Shown: in pieces, positions 36,460-44,642 of the stretch
How positions within the stretch are numbered: the first letter of the stretch is position 1
How the letters are laid out: the number at the start of each line of letters is the position of its first letter
Assembly (NCBI RefSeq): GCF_000211835.1
Contig: NZ_AEGR01000081.1
Location: 1-55,531 of the forward strand
From: Hylemonella gracilis ATCC 19624
Lineage (GTDB): Bacteria > Pseudomonadota > Gammaproteobacteria > Burkholderiales > Burkholderiaceae_C
Direction: 5' to 3'
Length of the DNA stretch: 55,531 nucleotides
The notes under the pieces: model-generated
The model's database searches: none
Told to the model about the DNA's origin: nothing
What the model saw: the letters and a program-made list of their open reading frames with translations, nothing else
Made by a program: the position numbers and the translations under genes

Positions 36460-36766
36460 TGATGGCCATGCCAGCCAGGGCCACACCACCTCCGACGACA
36501 TCCCACACGCCCGGGCGAATGCCCTCCACCGCCCAAAGCCAGAGCAAGGCGGCGCAGATGTACACACCGCCATAGGCGGCGTAGACACGCCCCGCCGCGG
36601 CGGGATGCAGAGTGAGTAACCAGGCAAAAAACGCCAGGCAGAGCGCGCCGGGCAGCAGCAGCCAGACGCTTTTGCCCTCACGCAGCCACAGCCAGGGCAA
36701 GTAGCATCCCGCGATTTCAGCCAGCGCGGTCAGGAAAAACAGAGCCAGGGTCTTGAGTTCGGGCAT
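36434..36766 (-). CDS. YnfA-family (UPF0060) membrane protein
   Basis: This 110-aa small inner-membrane protein has four helices and resembles E. coli YnfA, with family blocks [22 protein letters not shown] (in part [12 protein letters not shown]), [11 protein letters not shown] and [18 protein letters not shown]-like transport is proposed for the family but not established. I chose ATG 36766 because the protein then starts at the family N-terminus. Its 3' end overlaps the MFS gene. Confidence 0.9.
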   Translation of the reverse strand: MPELKTLALFFLTALAEIAGCYLPWLWLREGKSVWLLLPGALCLAFFAWLLTLHPAAAGRVYAAYGGVYICAALLWLWAVEGIRPGVWDVVGGGVALAGMAIIMFAPRHS

Positions 36767-36832
36767 GGGCGCGATCGTAAACGAGCGCCTCCTGCCTGCC
36801 AGCGTCAACCAGCCAGCCAGAACGGCAGCGAC

Positions 36833-37570
36833 TCAACCCATGTGCAGGCCGCCGTTGACCGAGAAGTCGGCACCGGTCGAGTACCCACTTTCGTCACTCG
36901 CGAGCCAGGCGATGATGGACGCAATCTCGCCCGGCTCCCCCAGACGCTTGACCGGGATGGTGCCCACGATCTTCTCGAGCACGTCGGGGCGGATGGCCTT
37001 GACCATGTCGGTGCCGATGTAGCCTGGGCTGACCGTGTTCACCGTCACGCCCTTGCCCGCGAGTTCCTGGGCCAAGGCCATCGTGAAACCGTGCATGCCC
37101 GCCTTGGCGGCGGAGTAGTTGGTCTGGCCGGCCTGGCCTTTTTCGCCATTGACGCTGCTGATGTTGATGATGCGACCCCAGCCCTTTTCGACCATGTCGC
37201 CCACGACCTGCTTGGTCACGTTGAACATGGAGGTGAGGTTGGTGTTGAGCACGGCATCCCAGTCCTCGCGCGTCATCTTGAGGAACATGCGGTCGCGGGT
37301 GATGCCCGCGTTGTTGACCAGCACGTCGATCGAACCGTGCGCCGCCTTGGCCTTGGTGAAGGCCTCCACGGTCGACTCCCAGACACCGACGTTGCCCACC
37401 GAGGCATGGAAGGTGTACCCCAAGGCCTGCTGTTCGGCCAGCCACTTGGCATGGTCGCGCGTGGGACCGCAGCCGGCAATGACCCTGAAACCATCACGGT
37501 GCAGGCGCTGGCAAATCGCGGTGCCGATGCCGCCCATGCCGCCGGTCACGTAAGCGACTTTCTGTTGCAC
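36833..37570 (-). CDS. phaB: Acetoacetyl-CoA reductase PhaB
   Basis: PhaB is an SDR enzyme that reduces acetoacetyl-CoA to (R)-3-hydroxybutyryl-CoA with NADPH for polyhydroxybutyrate synthesis. The 245-aa protein has the nucleotide motif YVTGGMGGIGTAI, NNAG (in LVNNAGITRD), the catalytic Ser in INISSVNGEKGQ, and YSAAK with Tyr/Lys. GTG 37570 follows AGAGGAGG by 7 nt. The 279 bp on its upstream side hold three tandem GATGTGC repeats but no clear promoter. phaC is 3.5 kb away, beyond the TRAP genes, on the same strand. Confidence 0.95.
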   Translation of the reverse strand: MQQKVAYVTGGMGGIGTAICQRLHRDGFRVIAGCGPTRDHAKWLAEQQALGYTFHASVGNVGVWESTVEAFTKAKAAHGSIDVLVNNAGITRDRMFLKMTREDWDAVLNTNLTSMFNVTKQVVGDMVEKGWGRIINISSVNGEKGQAGQTNYSAAKAGMHGFTMALAQELAGKGVTVNTVSPGYIGTDMVKAIRPDVLEKIVGTIPVKRLGEPGEIASIIAWLASDESGYSTGADFSVNGGLHMG

Positions 37571-37583
37571 GGTGTCCTCCTCT

Positions 37584-37604
37584 GATGTGCGATGTGCGAT
37601 GTGC
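37584..37604. repeat. Short tandem repeat (GATGTGC)x3
   Basis: Three perfect 7-bp direct repeats just upstream of the phaB ribosome site. Possibly slippage-prone; no function is apparent. Confidence 0.6.
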
Positions 37605-37849
37605 CTTGAATCTCCGCAAGAACTGTACCCAAAACCCGGGGGCTGTCTCCCTAGGAAAACACGGGGACGGTCGCGCGACGCCCGGACTAGCGGCTGAGAT
37701 GCCGTGTCCTAGAATGCCCGCGTCCCACAACGGCATTTGCCGGCGCCCCGGTCACAAGCTGGAAGGCCCGCGTTTTTCCGCGTCCCTGCAGGCTACAGCC
37801 CCGCAAGCGGTTCTCATCGCCACGCCATTCCAATTTCCAACAGCGCCTT

Positions 37850-38509
37850 GTGAACTCCGTCCCTGCAAAGACCCCGGCAACGCCCGTCGCCGCGCCCACT
37901 CTCGACGCCGACCTCGACCCATCCGCGCCATCGGATCCTCCTAAACTCGAAGACCGGCTCACCGTCATCGTGATGGCACTGCTGGCACTCATCACCTTCG
38001 CGAACGTGCTGGTGCGTTATTTCACCAACCAGTCGTTTGCGTGGACCGAGGAAATCTCGGTCTTCCTGATGATCGTGCTGGCCCTGGTCGGAAGTGCGGC
38101 CGCGGTGGCGCGCAACAGCCACATCCGCATCGAATTCTTCGCCGACAACGGGCCAGCGCGCCGCCGTCGCCTGCTCGCGCGCTTTGGAGCGCTGATGACA
38201 GCCCTGCTCTTCACCCTGATCGCCGTGCTGAGCAGCCGCACGCTCTACGACGACCTCCGCTACGGCGAAACCTCGCCCGGCATCGGCGTGCCCCAGTGGT
38301 GGTACACGGTCTGGCTACCCCTGCTCTCCGCCGTGATCGCGCTGCGAGCGTTCGGCATCTTCTTGCGCCATGGCAAGAAGGGCGAAGACGAGCGACAAGA
38401 CGGGCCACCGACGGGCCGTTCCCAAGGTGGCCCAGCCCCCTCGGGGGGCAGCGACCCACACGCAGTGGGGGAGCGTGGGGGCCCACCATCAGGGGGGCAA
38501 GCCACATGA
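37850..38509 (+). CDS. dctQ: TRAP transporter small membrane subunit DctQ
   Basis: This is the small permease of a TRAP transporter, 219 aa, with four hydrophobic helices (about residues 35-175) including LTVIVMALLALITFANVLVRYF (as LLALITFANVLVRYF) and the family segment FAWTEEISVFLMI. After residue about 180 the protein continues as a Gly/Pro-rich tail that coincides with the dispersed repeat. The start is GTG 37850; no ATG fits. It overlaps dctM by 4 bp. Confidence 0.88.
   Translation: MNSVPAKTPATPVAAPTLDADLDPSAPSDPPKLEDRLTVIVMALLALITFANVLVRYFTNQSFAWTEEISVFLMIVLALVGSAAAVARNSHIRIEFFADNGPARRRRLLARFGALMTALLFTLIAVLSSRTLYDDLRYGETSPGIGVPQWWYTVWLPLLSAVIALRAFGIFLRHGKKGEDERQDGPPTGRSQGGPAPSGGSDPHAVGERGGPPSGGQAT
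38436..38479 (+). repeat. Dispersed GC-rich repeat, copy 2, inside dctQ
   Basis: CCCCCTCGGGGGG, CAGCGACCC and GGAGCGTGGG appear in the same order as in copy 1 (33271-33315, opposite orientation). This copy is translated as part of the DctQ C-terminus, around [15 protein letters not shown], just before the dctM start. Confidence 0.7.
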
Positions 38510-39804
38510 TCGCCATCCTGCTCTTCTCAGCCTTCCTGGCGCTGCTGTTCCTCGGCGTGCCCATCGGGGCGGCTCTGGGCCTGGCGGGCGCGGTCTGTAT
38601 CGCCCTGGCCAATCTGGACGCGCCCTGGTTCGGCCTGCTGGCCGTGCCGCAGAATTTCTACGCCGGTCTGGGCAAGTACCCCTTGCTGGCCGTGCCCATG
38701 TTCGTGTTGGTGGGCAGCATCTTCGACCGCTCGGGCGTGGCCTCTCGCCTGGTGAATTTCGCGGTGGCCATCGTCGGACGCGGCCCCGGCATGCTGCCGC
38801 TGGTGGCGATCGCGGTGGCCATGTTCCTGGGCGGCATCTCGGGCTCGGGCCCGGCCAATGCCGCCGCAGTGGGCGCGGTGATGATCGCGGCGATGAAACG
38901 CGCGGGTTACCCGCCCGCCTTTTCGGCGAGCATCGTCGGCGCGGCGGCCGCGACGGACATCCTGATTCCGCCCTCGGTGGCCTTCATCGTTTATTCGGTG
39001 CTGGTGCCGGGCGCCTCCGTGCCCGCGCTCTTCGCCGCCGGCATGGTGCCGGGGGTGCTCGCGGGGCTGGCCCTGATGGTTCCCGCCGTGTGGCTGGCGC
39101 GCAAGCACAAGATGGGGCTGCTGGAGGCCGAGCTGCCACGCCCGCCGTTTTGGCGCAGCCTGCGCGCATCGCTCTGGGGCTTGGCCGCGCCAGTGCTCAT
39201 CCTGGGCGGCATGCGCGCGGGCTGGTTCACGCCCACCGAGGCCGCCGTGGTGGCGGTGTTCTACGGCCTCTTTGTCGGCATGGTGGTCCACCGCACCATC
39301 CGGGTTCGCGACCTCTGCGGCATCCTGCGCGAGTCGGGCGAACTGTCGGCCGTGCTGCTGTTGGTGATCTCCCTGGCCGGCATCTTTGCTTTCTCGCTCT
39401 CGACCCTGGGCGTCATCGACCCGGTGACGAACGCCATCGTGCATTCGGGTCTGGGTGAATACGGCGTGCTGGCGCTGCTCATCGTGCTGTTGGTCACGGT
39501 GGGCATGTTCCTCGACGGCGTGTCCATCTTCCTGATCTTCGTGCCACTGCTGCTGCCCATCATGCGCCACTACAACTGGGACCCGGTGTGGTTCGGCGTG
39601 GTGCTCACGCTCAAGGTGGCGCTGGGCCAGTTCACGCCGCCGCTGGCGGTCAACCTGATGGTGTCCAGCCGGATCGCCGGCATCCCGATGGAAGCCACGG
39701 TACGTTGGGTGGGCTGGCTGCTGGTGTCCATGGCCTTGGTCATGGTGCTGGTCATCGCCTTCCCGCAGCTCGCATTGTGGCTGCCCAACGTGTTGGGCTA
39801 CTGA
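38506..39804 (+). CDS. dctM: TRAP transporter large membrane subunit DctM
   Basis: This is the translocation subunit, 432 aa, with about 12 helices. Typical segments are FLGVPIGAALGLAG, GKYPLLAVPMFVLVG, GGISGSGPANAAAVG, ATDILIPPSVAFIVYSV and DGVSIFLIFVPLLLPI. ATG 38506 overlaps the dctQ stop as ATGA. The substrate is probably an organic acid; the neighbouring PHA genes do not define it. Confidence 0.94.
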   Translation: MIAILLFSAFLALLFLGVPIGAALGLAGAVCIALANLDAPWFGLLAVPQNFYAGLGKYPLLAVPMFVLVGSIFDRSGVASRLVNFAVAIVGRGPGMLPLVAIAVAMFLGGISGSGPANAAAVGAVMIAAMKRAGYPPAFSASIVGAAAATDILIPPSVAFIVYSVLVPGASVPALFAAGMVPGVLAGLALMVPAVWLARKHKMGLLEAELPRPPFWRSLRASLWGLAAPVLILGGMRAGWFTPTEAAVVAVFYGLFVGMVVHRTIRVRDLCGILRESGELSAVLLLVISLAGIFAFSLSTLGVIDPVTNAIVHSGLGEYGVLALLIVLLVTVGMFLDGVSIFLIFVPLLLPIMRHYNWDPVWFGVVLTLKVALGQFTPPLAVNLMVSSRIAGIPMEATVRWVGWLLVSMALVMVLVIAFPQLALWLPNVLGY

Positions 39805-39886
39805 GTTCGAGACCTGGCCCCACACGCCCTGATTTTTGACCCGAGTTTCACGCGATCACACAACGCAACCCCAAGGAGACAAAACC

Positions 39887-40918
39887 ATGACACTGCATCG
39901 CATCGTCCAAACGCTGACCGCCGGCCTGGCAAGCGCCTTGCTGGCCTGCGCCGCGCTGGCCCAGAGCAACTACAAGCCCGAGTACCGCATGTCGCTGGTG
40001 CTGGGCCCGCCCACGCCCTGGGGCCAGTCCGGCCAGATCTGGGCTGACCTGGTGAAGGAGCGCACGCAAGGGCGCATCAACATCAAGCTCTACCCCGGGG
40101 TCTCGCTGATCCAAGGTGACCAGACGCGCGAGTTCAGCGCCATCCGCCAAGGCATCATCGACATGGCCGTGGGCTCCACCATCAACTGGTCGCCCCAGGT
40201 CAAGCAGCTCAATCTGTTCTCGATGCCCTTCCTGATGCCGGACTACAAGGCGGTGGACGCACTCACGCAAGGCGAGGTGGGACTAGAGATCTTCGCCGCC
40301 ATCGACAAGGCGGGCGTGCTGCCCCTGGCCTGGAGCGAGAACGGCTACCGTGAGCTGACCAACTCCAAGCGCGCGGTCCGCTCGCCGGCAGACCTCAAGG
40401 GCATGAAGATCCGCGTGGTCGGCTCGCCGCTGTTCGCCGACATGTTCACGGCCCTGGGCGCCAACCCCACGCAGATGAGCTGGGCCGACGCGCAGCCTGC
40501 GCTGGCCAGCGGCGCGGTGGACGGGCAGGAAAACCCGCTCTTCATGTTCCCCTTGCTCAAGCTGCACAACCTCGGCCAGAAGTTCGTCACCACCTGGGGC
40601 TACATGGCCGACCCGCTGGTCTTCGTGGTGAACAAGGACGTCTGGTCTTCGTGGACGCCGGCCGACCAAGCCATCGTGCGCCAGGCTGCCATCGACGCGG
40701 GCAAGCAAGGCGTGGCCATCGCCCGCAAGGGGTTGGTCGAAGCCGACAAGCCGCTGCTCAAGGAGATCGCAGGCTTTGGCGTGACCGTGACCCAACTCAG
40801 CCCCGCCGAGCGCGACGCCTTCGTGAAGGCCACGCGCCCGGTTTATGACAAGTGGAAGCAGACCATCGGCGTCGATTTGGTCAACGCGGCGGAAAAGGCC
40901 ATCGCCGCGCGGAAATAA
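39887..40918 (+). CDS. dctP: TRAP transporter solute-binding protein DctP
   Basis: This is the periplasmic receptor of the TRAP system, 343 aa, with a signal peptide ending near AALAQ. The mature part has YRMSLVLGPPTPWGQ, the TRAP-specific arginine region SPADLKGMKIRVVGSPLF, and AVDGQENPLFMF. GGAG lies 8 nt before ATG 39887. The order Q-M-P with the receptor last differs from the common P-Q-M layout. A terminator follows. Confidence 0.93.
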   Translation: MTLHRIVQTLTAGLASALLACAALAQSNYKPEYRMSLVLGPPTPWGQSGQIWADLVKERTQGRINIKLYPGVSLIQGDQTREFSAIRQGIIDMAVGSTINWSPQVKQLNLFSMPFLMPDYKAVDALTQGEVGLEIFAAIDKAGVLPLAWSENGYRELTNSKRAVRSPADLKGMKIRVVGSPLFADMFTALGANPTQMSWADAQPALASGAVDGQENPLFMFPLLKLHNLGQKFVTTWGYMADPLVFVVNKDVWSSWTPADQAIVRQAAIDAGKQGVAIARKGLVEADKPLLKEIAGFGVTVTQLSPAERDAFVKATRPVYDKWKQTIGVDLVNAAEKAIAARK

Positions 40919-40943
40919 ACGCGCACGACACCTCAGACGACGG

Positions 40944-40967
40944 GGGGAGCCACGGCTCCCCTTTTTT
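40944..40967 (+). terminator. Rho-independent terminator after dctP
   Basis: GGGGAGC (40944-40950) pairs with GCTCCCC, followed by six T. It closes the TRAP operon. The remaining 90 bp to phaC, which is convergent, show nothing else. Confidence 0.8.
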
Positions 40968-41057
40968 CTGCCCTGCCCCCCGCGCCTGAGGTTGTGCGCT
41001 GGCTTTGGGCCTCGATTCTGATTCGGACCCGCGCCCAGCCAGGCCAATGTTTGAGGC

Positions 41058-42944
41058 TCAGGCCTGCTGCCGAACGTAGCGCCCCGGCGCCGGCTCAAGG
41101 GCCTTGTATTTGCCCTTGCCAAACTTCTTCGGGGCCGGGACCAGGGGGCCGGCGTGCTGGTCCAGCCACGCCGCCCAGTCAGGCCACCAGCTGCCGGGTT
41201 GCTCTTGCGCGCCCGCCAGCCAATCGTCCAGCCGTGGTGGCAACTGTCCATCGGCACGCACCCAATGGCTGCGCTTTTTTTTCTCGGGCGGGTTGATGAC
41301 GCCCGCGATGTGCCCCGACGCGCCCATCACGAAACGCCGCGGTCCGGACAAGACCTGGGTGCTGGCATAGGCGCTGCCCACGGGCACGATGTGGTCCTCG
41401 CGCGAGCCGTAGAGGTAGGCCGGCAGGTCGACGCTGCGCAGATCGACCGCCTCGCCGCAAACGGTCAGCCGCCCAGGCTGGGCCAGATTGTTCTCAAGGT
41501 AGGTGTTGCGCAAGTACCAAGCGTACCAAGGGCCAGGCAGGTTGGTGCTGTCACCGTTCCAGTACAGCAGGTCAAAGGGCGGCGGCGTCTCGCCCTTCAA
41601 GTAGTTGCGGGCCACATAGTTCCAGACCAGTTCAGAAGGACGCAGGAAACTGAAGGTGGCGGCCAGCTCGCGCCCGGGCATCACGCCCCCTTGCGCGAAT
41701 TGCTGCTCACGCAAGCGCACTGCCGCCTCGTCGATGAACACATCGAGCACGCCGGTGTCGGAGAAATCCAGGAAGGTGGTGAGCAAGGTGAGGCTGGCCA
41801 CCGGCTTCTCTCCGCGCGCCGCCAGCACCGCGAGGGCCGTGCCCAGCAAGGTGCCGCCGACGCAAAAACCCAGCGCATTGATCTGGCCCTGACCGTCGGC
41901 CTGCTCCGGGTCTGAACCTGAGGCGTCGCTCTTGTGGGGCTTCTGGGGCTTGTGCGCGGCAATCTCCCGCGTCACGGTGATGGCGCGGATGACGGCGTGC
42001 TCCACATAGTCGTCCCAGGTCTTGGTCGCCAGGCTGGCGTGGTCAGGATCGGCCGGGTCGACCGGCGGATTGCGCCAACTGATGACGAACACGCGGTGGC
42101 CCTGCGTGAGCGCGTAGCGGATCAAGGAGTTGCCGGGCTGCAAGTCCAGGATGTAGAACTTGTTGATGCACGGGGGCACCAGCAGCAGAGGTCGGGCGTG
42201 CACCTGCTCCGTCAGGGGCTGGTACTCGATCAACTGGAACAGTTCGTTCTCATAGACCACCGCGCCCGGCGTGGTGGCGACATTGCGGCCCACCTCGAAC
42301 TGACTCGCGTCCGTCATGCTCACTTGGCCTCGCCCCAAGTCATGCAAGAGGTTCTGCAGGCCTTGGGCCACGCTGCGCCCCTGGGTTTCGATGGCCTTGC
42401 GCTGGGCCTCCCGGTTGAAGGCCATGAAGTTGGCGGGCGCGCTGGCAGCCACCCATTGATCGACCCCAAAACGGATGCGCGCACGGGTCTTGGCATCGGC
42501 CTGCACGGCCTCGGCCATCTGCGTGAGCAGGCGCGCATTGAGGGCGTGCAAGGCCTGGGCCGTGTCTTCCTTCCAGCCTTCACGGCCCAGCTGGACGCAG
42601 TCGTTCACGTACTGCTGCTGCAAGGACTGCAAGGTGTCGGTCGGAATGCGCGGCAGCTCGTGCAAGGGAAAGGCTGACGCTGGGATGCCTGGCGTCAAGC
42701 TGCCCCCGGCGGGAGGCACGGCCGCCGGGAAGGTCGCTGCCCCGGGCGCTGCGCCAGCAGGCCAGCTGAACAGCCCTTGCAGCCCCGGAGCCACCCCCTG
42801 CGCCATGGCGGCGGCGTACGTGGCCAACTGCGCCTGCTGGGCCTGAACCACGGCGTGCATCCACGCCGACCAGGACGACATCGCATCGGCGGTATGCTCA
42901 TGCCCCCGCGCATTCTGGCCTTCTGCCCCGCTCGCCCCGTTCAT
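41058..42944 (-). CDS. phaC: Class I poly(3-hydroxyalkanoate) synthase PhaC
   Basis: PhaC polymerises (R)-3-hydroxyacyl-CoA into PHA granules. The 628-aa protein has the lipase-like box GFCVGG with the catalytic Cys at about 361, the catalytic Asp in GSREDHIVP and His in GASGHIAGV. The N-terminal region (about 1-100) is Ala/Pro/Gly-rich. Just before the lipase box the sequence carries an extra polar stretch, HKPQKPHKSDASGSDPEQAD. GAGGAG precedes ATG 42944; longer in-frame starts are less likely. PhaB is encoded on the same strand beyond the TRAP genes. Confidence 0.94.
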   Translation of the reverse strand: MNGASGAEGQNARGHEHTADAMSSWSAWMHAVVQAQQAQLATYAAAMAQGVAPGLQGLFSWPAGAAPGAATFPAAVPPAGGSLTPGIPASAFPLHELPRIPTDTLQSLQQQYVNDCVQLGREGWKEDTAQALHALNARLLTQMAEAVQADAKTRARIRFGVDQWVAASAPANFMAFNREAQRKAIETQGRSVAQGLQNLLHDLGRGQVSMTDASQFEVGRNVATTPGAVVYENELFQLIEYQPLTEQVHARPLLLVPPCINKFYILDLQPGNSLIRYALTQGHRVFVISWRNPPVDPADPDHASLATKTWDDYVEHAVIRAITVTREIAAHKPQKPHKSDASGSDPEQADGQGQINALGFCVGGTLLGTALAVLAARGEKPVASLTLLTTFLDFSDTGVLDVFIDEAAVRLREQQFAQGGVMPGRELAATFSFLRPSELVWNYVARNYLKGETPPPFDLLYWNGDSTNLPGPWYAWYLRNTYLENNLAQPGRLTVCGEAVDLRSVDLPAYLYGSREDHIVPVGSAYASTQVLSGPRRFVMGASGHIAGVINPPEKKKRSHWVRADGQLPPRLDDWLAGAQEQPGSWWPDWAAWLDQHAGPLVPAPKKFGKGKYKALEPAPGRYVRQQA

Positions 42945-43061
42945 GTCCGCTCCTCGCATCCAGCACGGCAACATGCCGCGCCCTCGGTTCGGTGCCCAGT
43001 ATTGCAGGCGCCGCCCGCCGTGCCAAGGCACGGCCTGCTTCATTCCTCGGGTATAGCCCCC

Positions 43062-43394
43062 ATGTTCCTGCCCCTGATCGCGATCGCGTGGCTTTATGTC
43101 GCCCTCATGATGGCCGTGGCCGAGGCCAGCAGCCCGATCGGCAGCCTGCTGGGCGCCATCGTCACCTTCCTGCTCTACGGCGTGGGCCCGGTGGCGCTGC
43201 TGCTCTACATCCTGGGAACACCACTGCGCAAGAAGCTGCGGCGACTGAGGGACAGCCGCGAGGACCAGGTGAGCGAGTCGGCCACGACCGAGGGCTCCCA
43301 GCCAGCCGCCGGGGACTCACCAGCCTCAGCCCAGCCAGATGCAGGCGGCCATGCGGCCGCTGACGCGGTCGCGCCGGTGCGAAAAGAACCGTGA
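43062..43394 (+). CDS. Small predicted membrane protein
   Basis: This 110-aa protein has two hydrophobic helices (about residues 3-20 and 28-50), then a basic stretch (RKKLRRLRD) and an Ala/Ser/Glu-rich tail (about 65-110) that is probably disordered. I do not recognise the family, though small proteins of this design are common in Burkholderiales. Its 3' end overlaps pgeF by 69 bp on the opposite strand. The ATG at 43062 has no evident ribosome site. Confidence 0.65.
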   Translation: MFLPLIAIAWLYVALMMAVAEASSPIGSLLGAIVTFLLYGVGPVALLLYILGTPLRKKLRRLRDSREDQVSESATTEGSQPAAGDSPASAQPDAGGHAAADAVAPVRKEP

Positions 43395-44138
43395 ACGCTG
43401 GGTGACGGTGCACCAGCTGTCCGAGCCGTTGTTGCCATAGATCTGCTGCACGCCCAATGCGTGCAGGCGCTGCCGTGCCAGGCCAGGCAGATCGGCCAGC
43501 CACTTGCCGGTCTTGCCGGGCACGGGCCGGAACAGGGACGCAGCCTGCCGGTCCCAAGCCTCGAACGCGGATCGCACGTCCGGCCCCACCTCGTAGGCCA
43601 TGGGGCCGATGCAAGGCCCCAGCCAGGCCAGCAAATCGCTGGGCAACAGCCTCTGCCCCTGCGTGCGCAACTGGGTCAGCACGGCCCGTTCCAGGGTTTC
43701 CAGCACACCATCGCCCCCTTCGCCCGACAGACCGCGCCAACCCGCGTGGGCCGCCGCCACGAAGCGGCCTTGCCGGTCGGTCAGCAGCACGGGCAGGCAA
43801 TCGGCGATCAGCACCGTGCAGACCACGCCGCGCTCTTGTGTCCAGCAGGCATCGGCCTCATTGCCCTGGGATGTGAAACGGTCCAGACGCAGCACCTTGT
43901 TGCCGTGCACTTGCTGCATGAAGACCGGATGGGCCTGCAGCGCCTGGGCCAGCCGGGCCCGATTGCGGCCCACGGTCAGCACATCGTCACCCACGTGATC
44001 ACCCAGGTTGAGGCTGTCATAAGGCGACACGGACTGCCCCCCCGAACGCGTGGTGCAGAGGGCGTGCACCGCGGCAGGCACGGGCCATTGGGGACGAAGC
44101 CAGTCGGGATGGGGGCCAGGGCGGGAAGCGGAATTCAT
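43326..44138 (-). CDS. pgeF: PgeF/YfiH-family (laccase-domain, purine nucleoside-acting) protein
   Basis: This is a multicopper-polyphenol-oxidoreductase-like fold protein, 270 aa. The family has zinc-dependent purine nucleoside phosphorylase/adenosine deaminase activity, and E. coli YfiH edits peptidoglycan precursors. Metal-ligand motifs are seen in QQVHGNKV, VLIADCLPVLLTD and AAAHAGWRGLSGE. The C-terminus GNNGSDSWCTVTQRSRFFSHRRD is typical (in part SHRRD). The start is ATG 44138. It overlaps the small membrane gene at the 3' end. Confidence 0.92.
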   Translation of the reverse strand: MNSASRPGPHPDWLRPQWPVPAAVHALCTTRSGGQSVSPYDSLNLGDHVGDDVLTVGRNRARLAQALQAHPVFMQQVHGNKVLRLDRFTSQGNEADACWTQERGVVCTVLIADCLPVLLTDRQGRFVAAAHAGWRGLSGEGGDGVLETLERAVLTQLRTQGQRLLPSDLLAWLGPCIGPMAYEVGPDVRSAFEAWDRQAASLFRPVPGKTGKWLADLPGLARQRLHALGVQQIYGNNGSDSWCTVTQRSRFFSHRRDRVSGRMAACIWLG

Positions 44139-44210
44139 GCCGCAAAGGATAAGCGAGAATGCCAGCCATCCCAACCCGGAAAAAGCCATCAGCGCAGGAG
44201 CACTCGACCC

Positions 44211-44513
44211 ATGATTCTGGAACTCGCCGACATCCGCATTCAACCCGGCCAGCAGGCCGCCTTTGACGAGGCGATCCAGCGCGGCTTGGCCACCGTGATC
44301 AGCCAGTCGCGGGGCTACCGCGGCCACAAGGTCAACAAGGGCGTGGAAAGCCCCGAGCGTTACATCCTGATGATCTTCTGGGAGACCCTGGAAGACCACA
44401 CCGTGCACTTCCGCCAATCCCCCGCCTTCACCGCCTGGCGCGCCATCGTGGGCCCCTTCTTTGCCCAGCCGCCCCAGGTGGAACACTTCACGCTGCTGTC
44501 GAAAAGCAACTGA
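44211..44513 (+). CDS. Antibiotic biosynthesis monooxygenase (ABM)-domain protein
   Basis: This 100-aa ferredoxin-like-fold protein of the ABM family has the dimer-strand patterns ILELADIRIQPG, VISQSRGYRGH and YILMIFWETLEDHTVHFRQS. GCAGGAG precedes ATG 44211. The family includes quinone monooxygenases and heme-degrading enzymes; the reaction here is unknown. It is divergent from pgeF, with 72 bp between them. The 129 bp after it contain nothing I recognise. Confidence 0.85.
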   Translation: MILELADIRIQPGQQAAFDEAIQRGLATVISQSRGYRGHKVNKGVESPERYILMIFWETLEDHTVHFRQSPAFTAWRAIVGPFFAQPPQVEHFTLLSKSN

Positions 44514-44642
44514 CCCTGCCCAGGCCAGGCTCGGTACCCCGCCGGGCGCCGCGTCGTCCCGCACGGGGCGATGTCTGTGGCCTGACGACGCCGGTGACTC
44601 GCCCCCCTCGCACAGAACCCTCCCGATAAGGAATTGGCTTCC

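Noticed and set aside
37584-37604. (GATGTGC)x3 as an iteron or regulatory site
   Set aside because: Three short copies only, next to a ribosome site; nothing else suggests an origin or operator.
38041-38505. Upstream extension of dctM into dctQ
   Set aside because: The extension is in the wrong frame of dctQ and Arg/Pro-rich; ATG 38506 with ATGA overlap fits the family.
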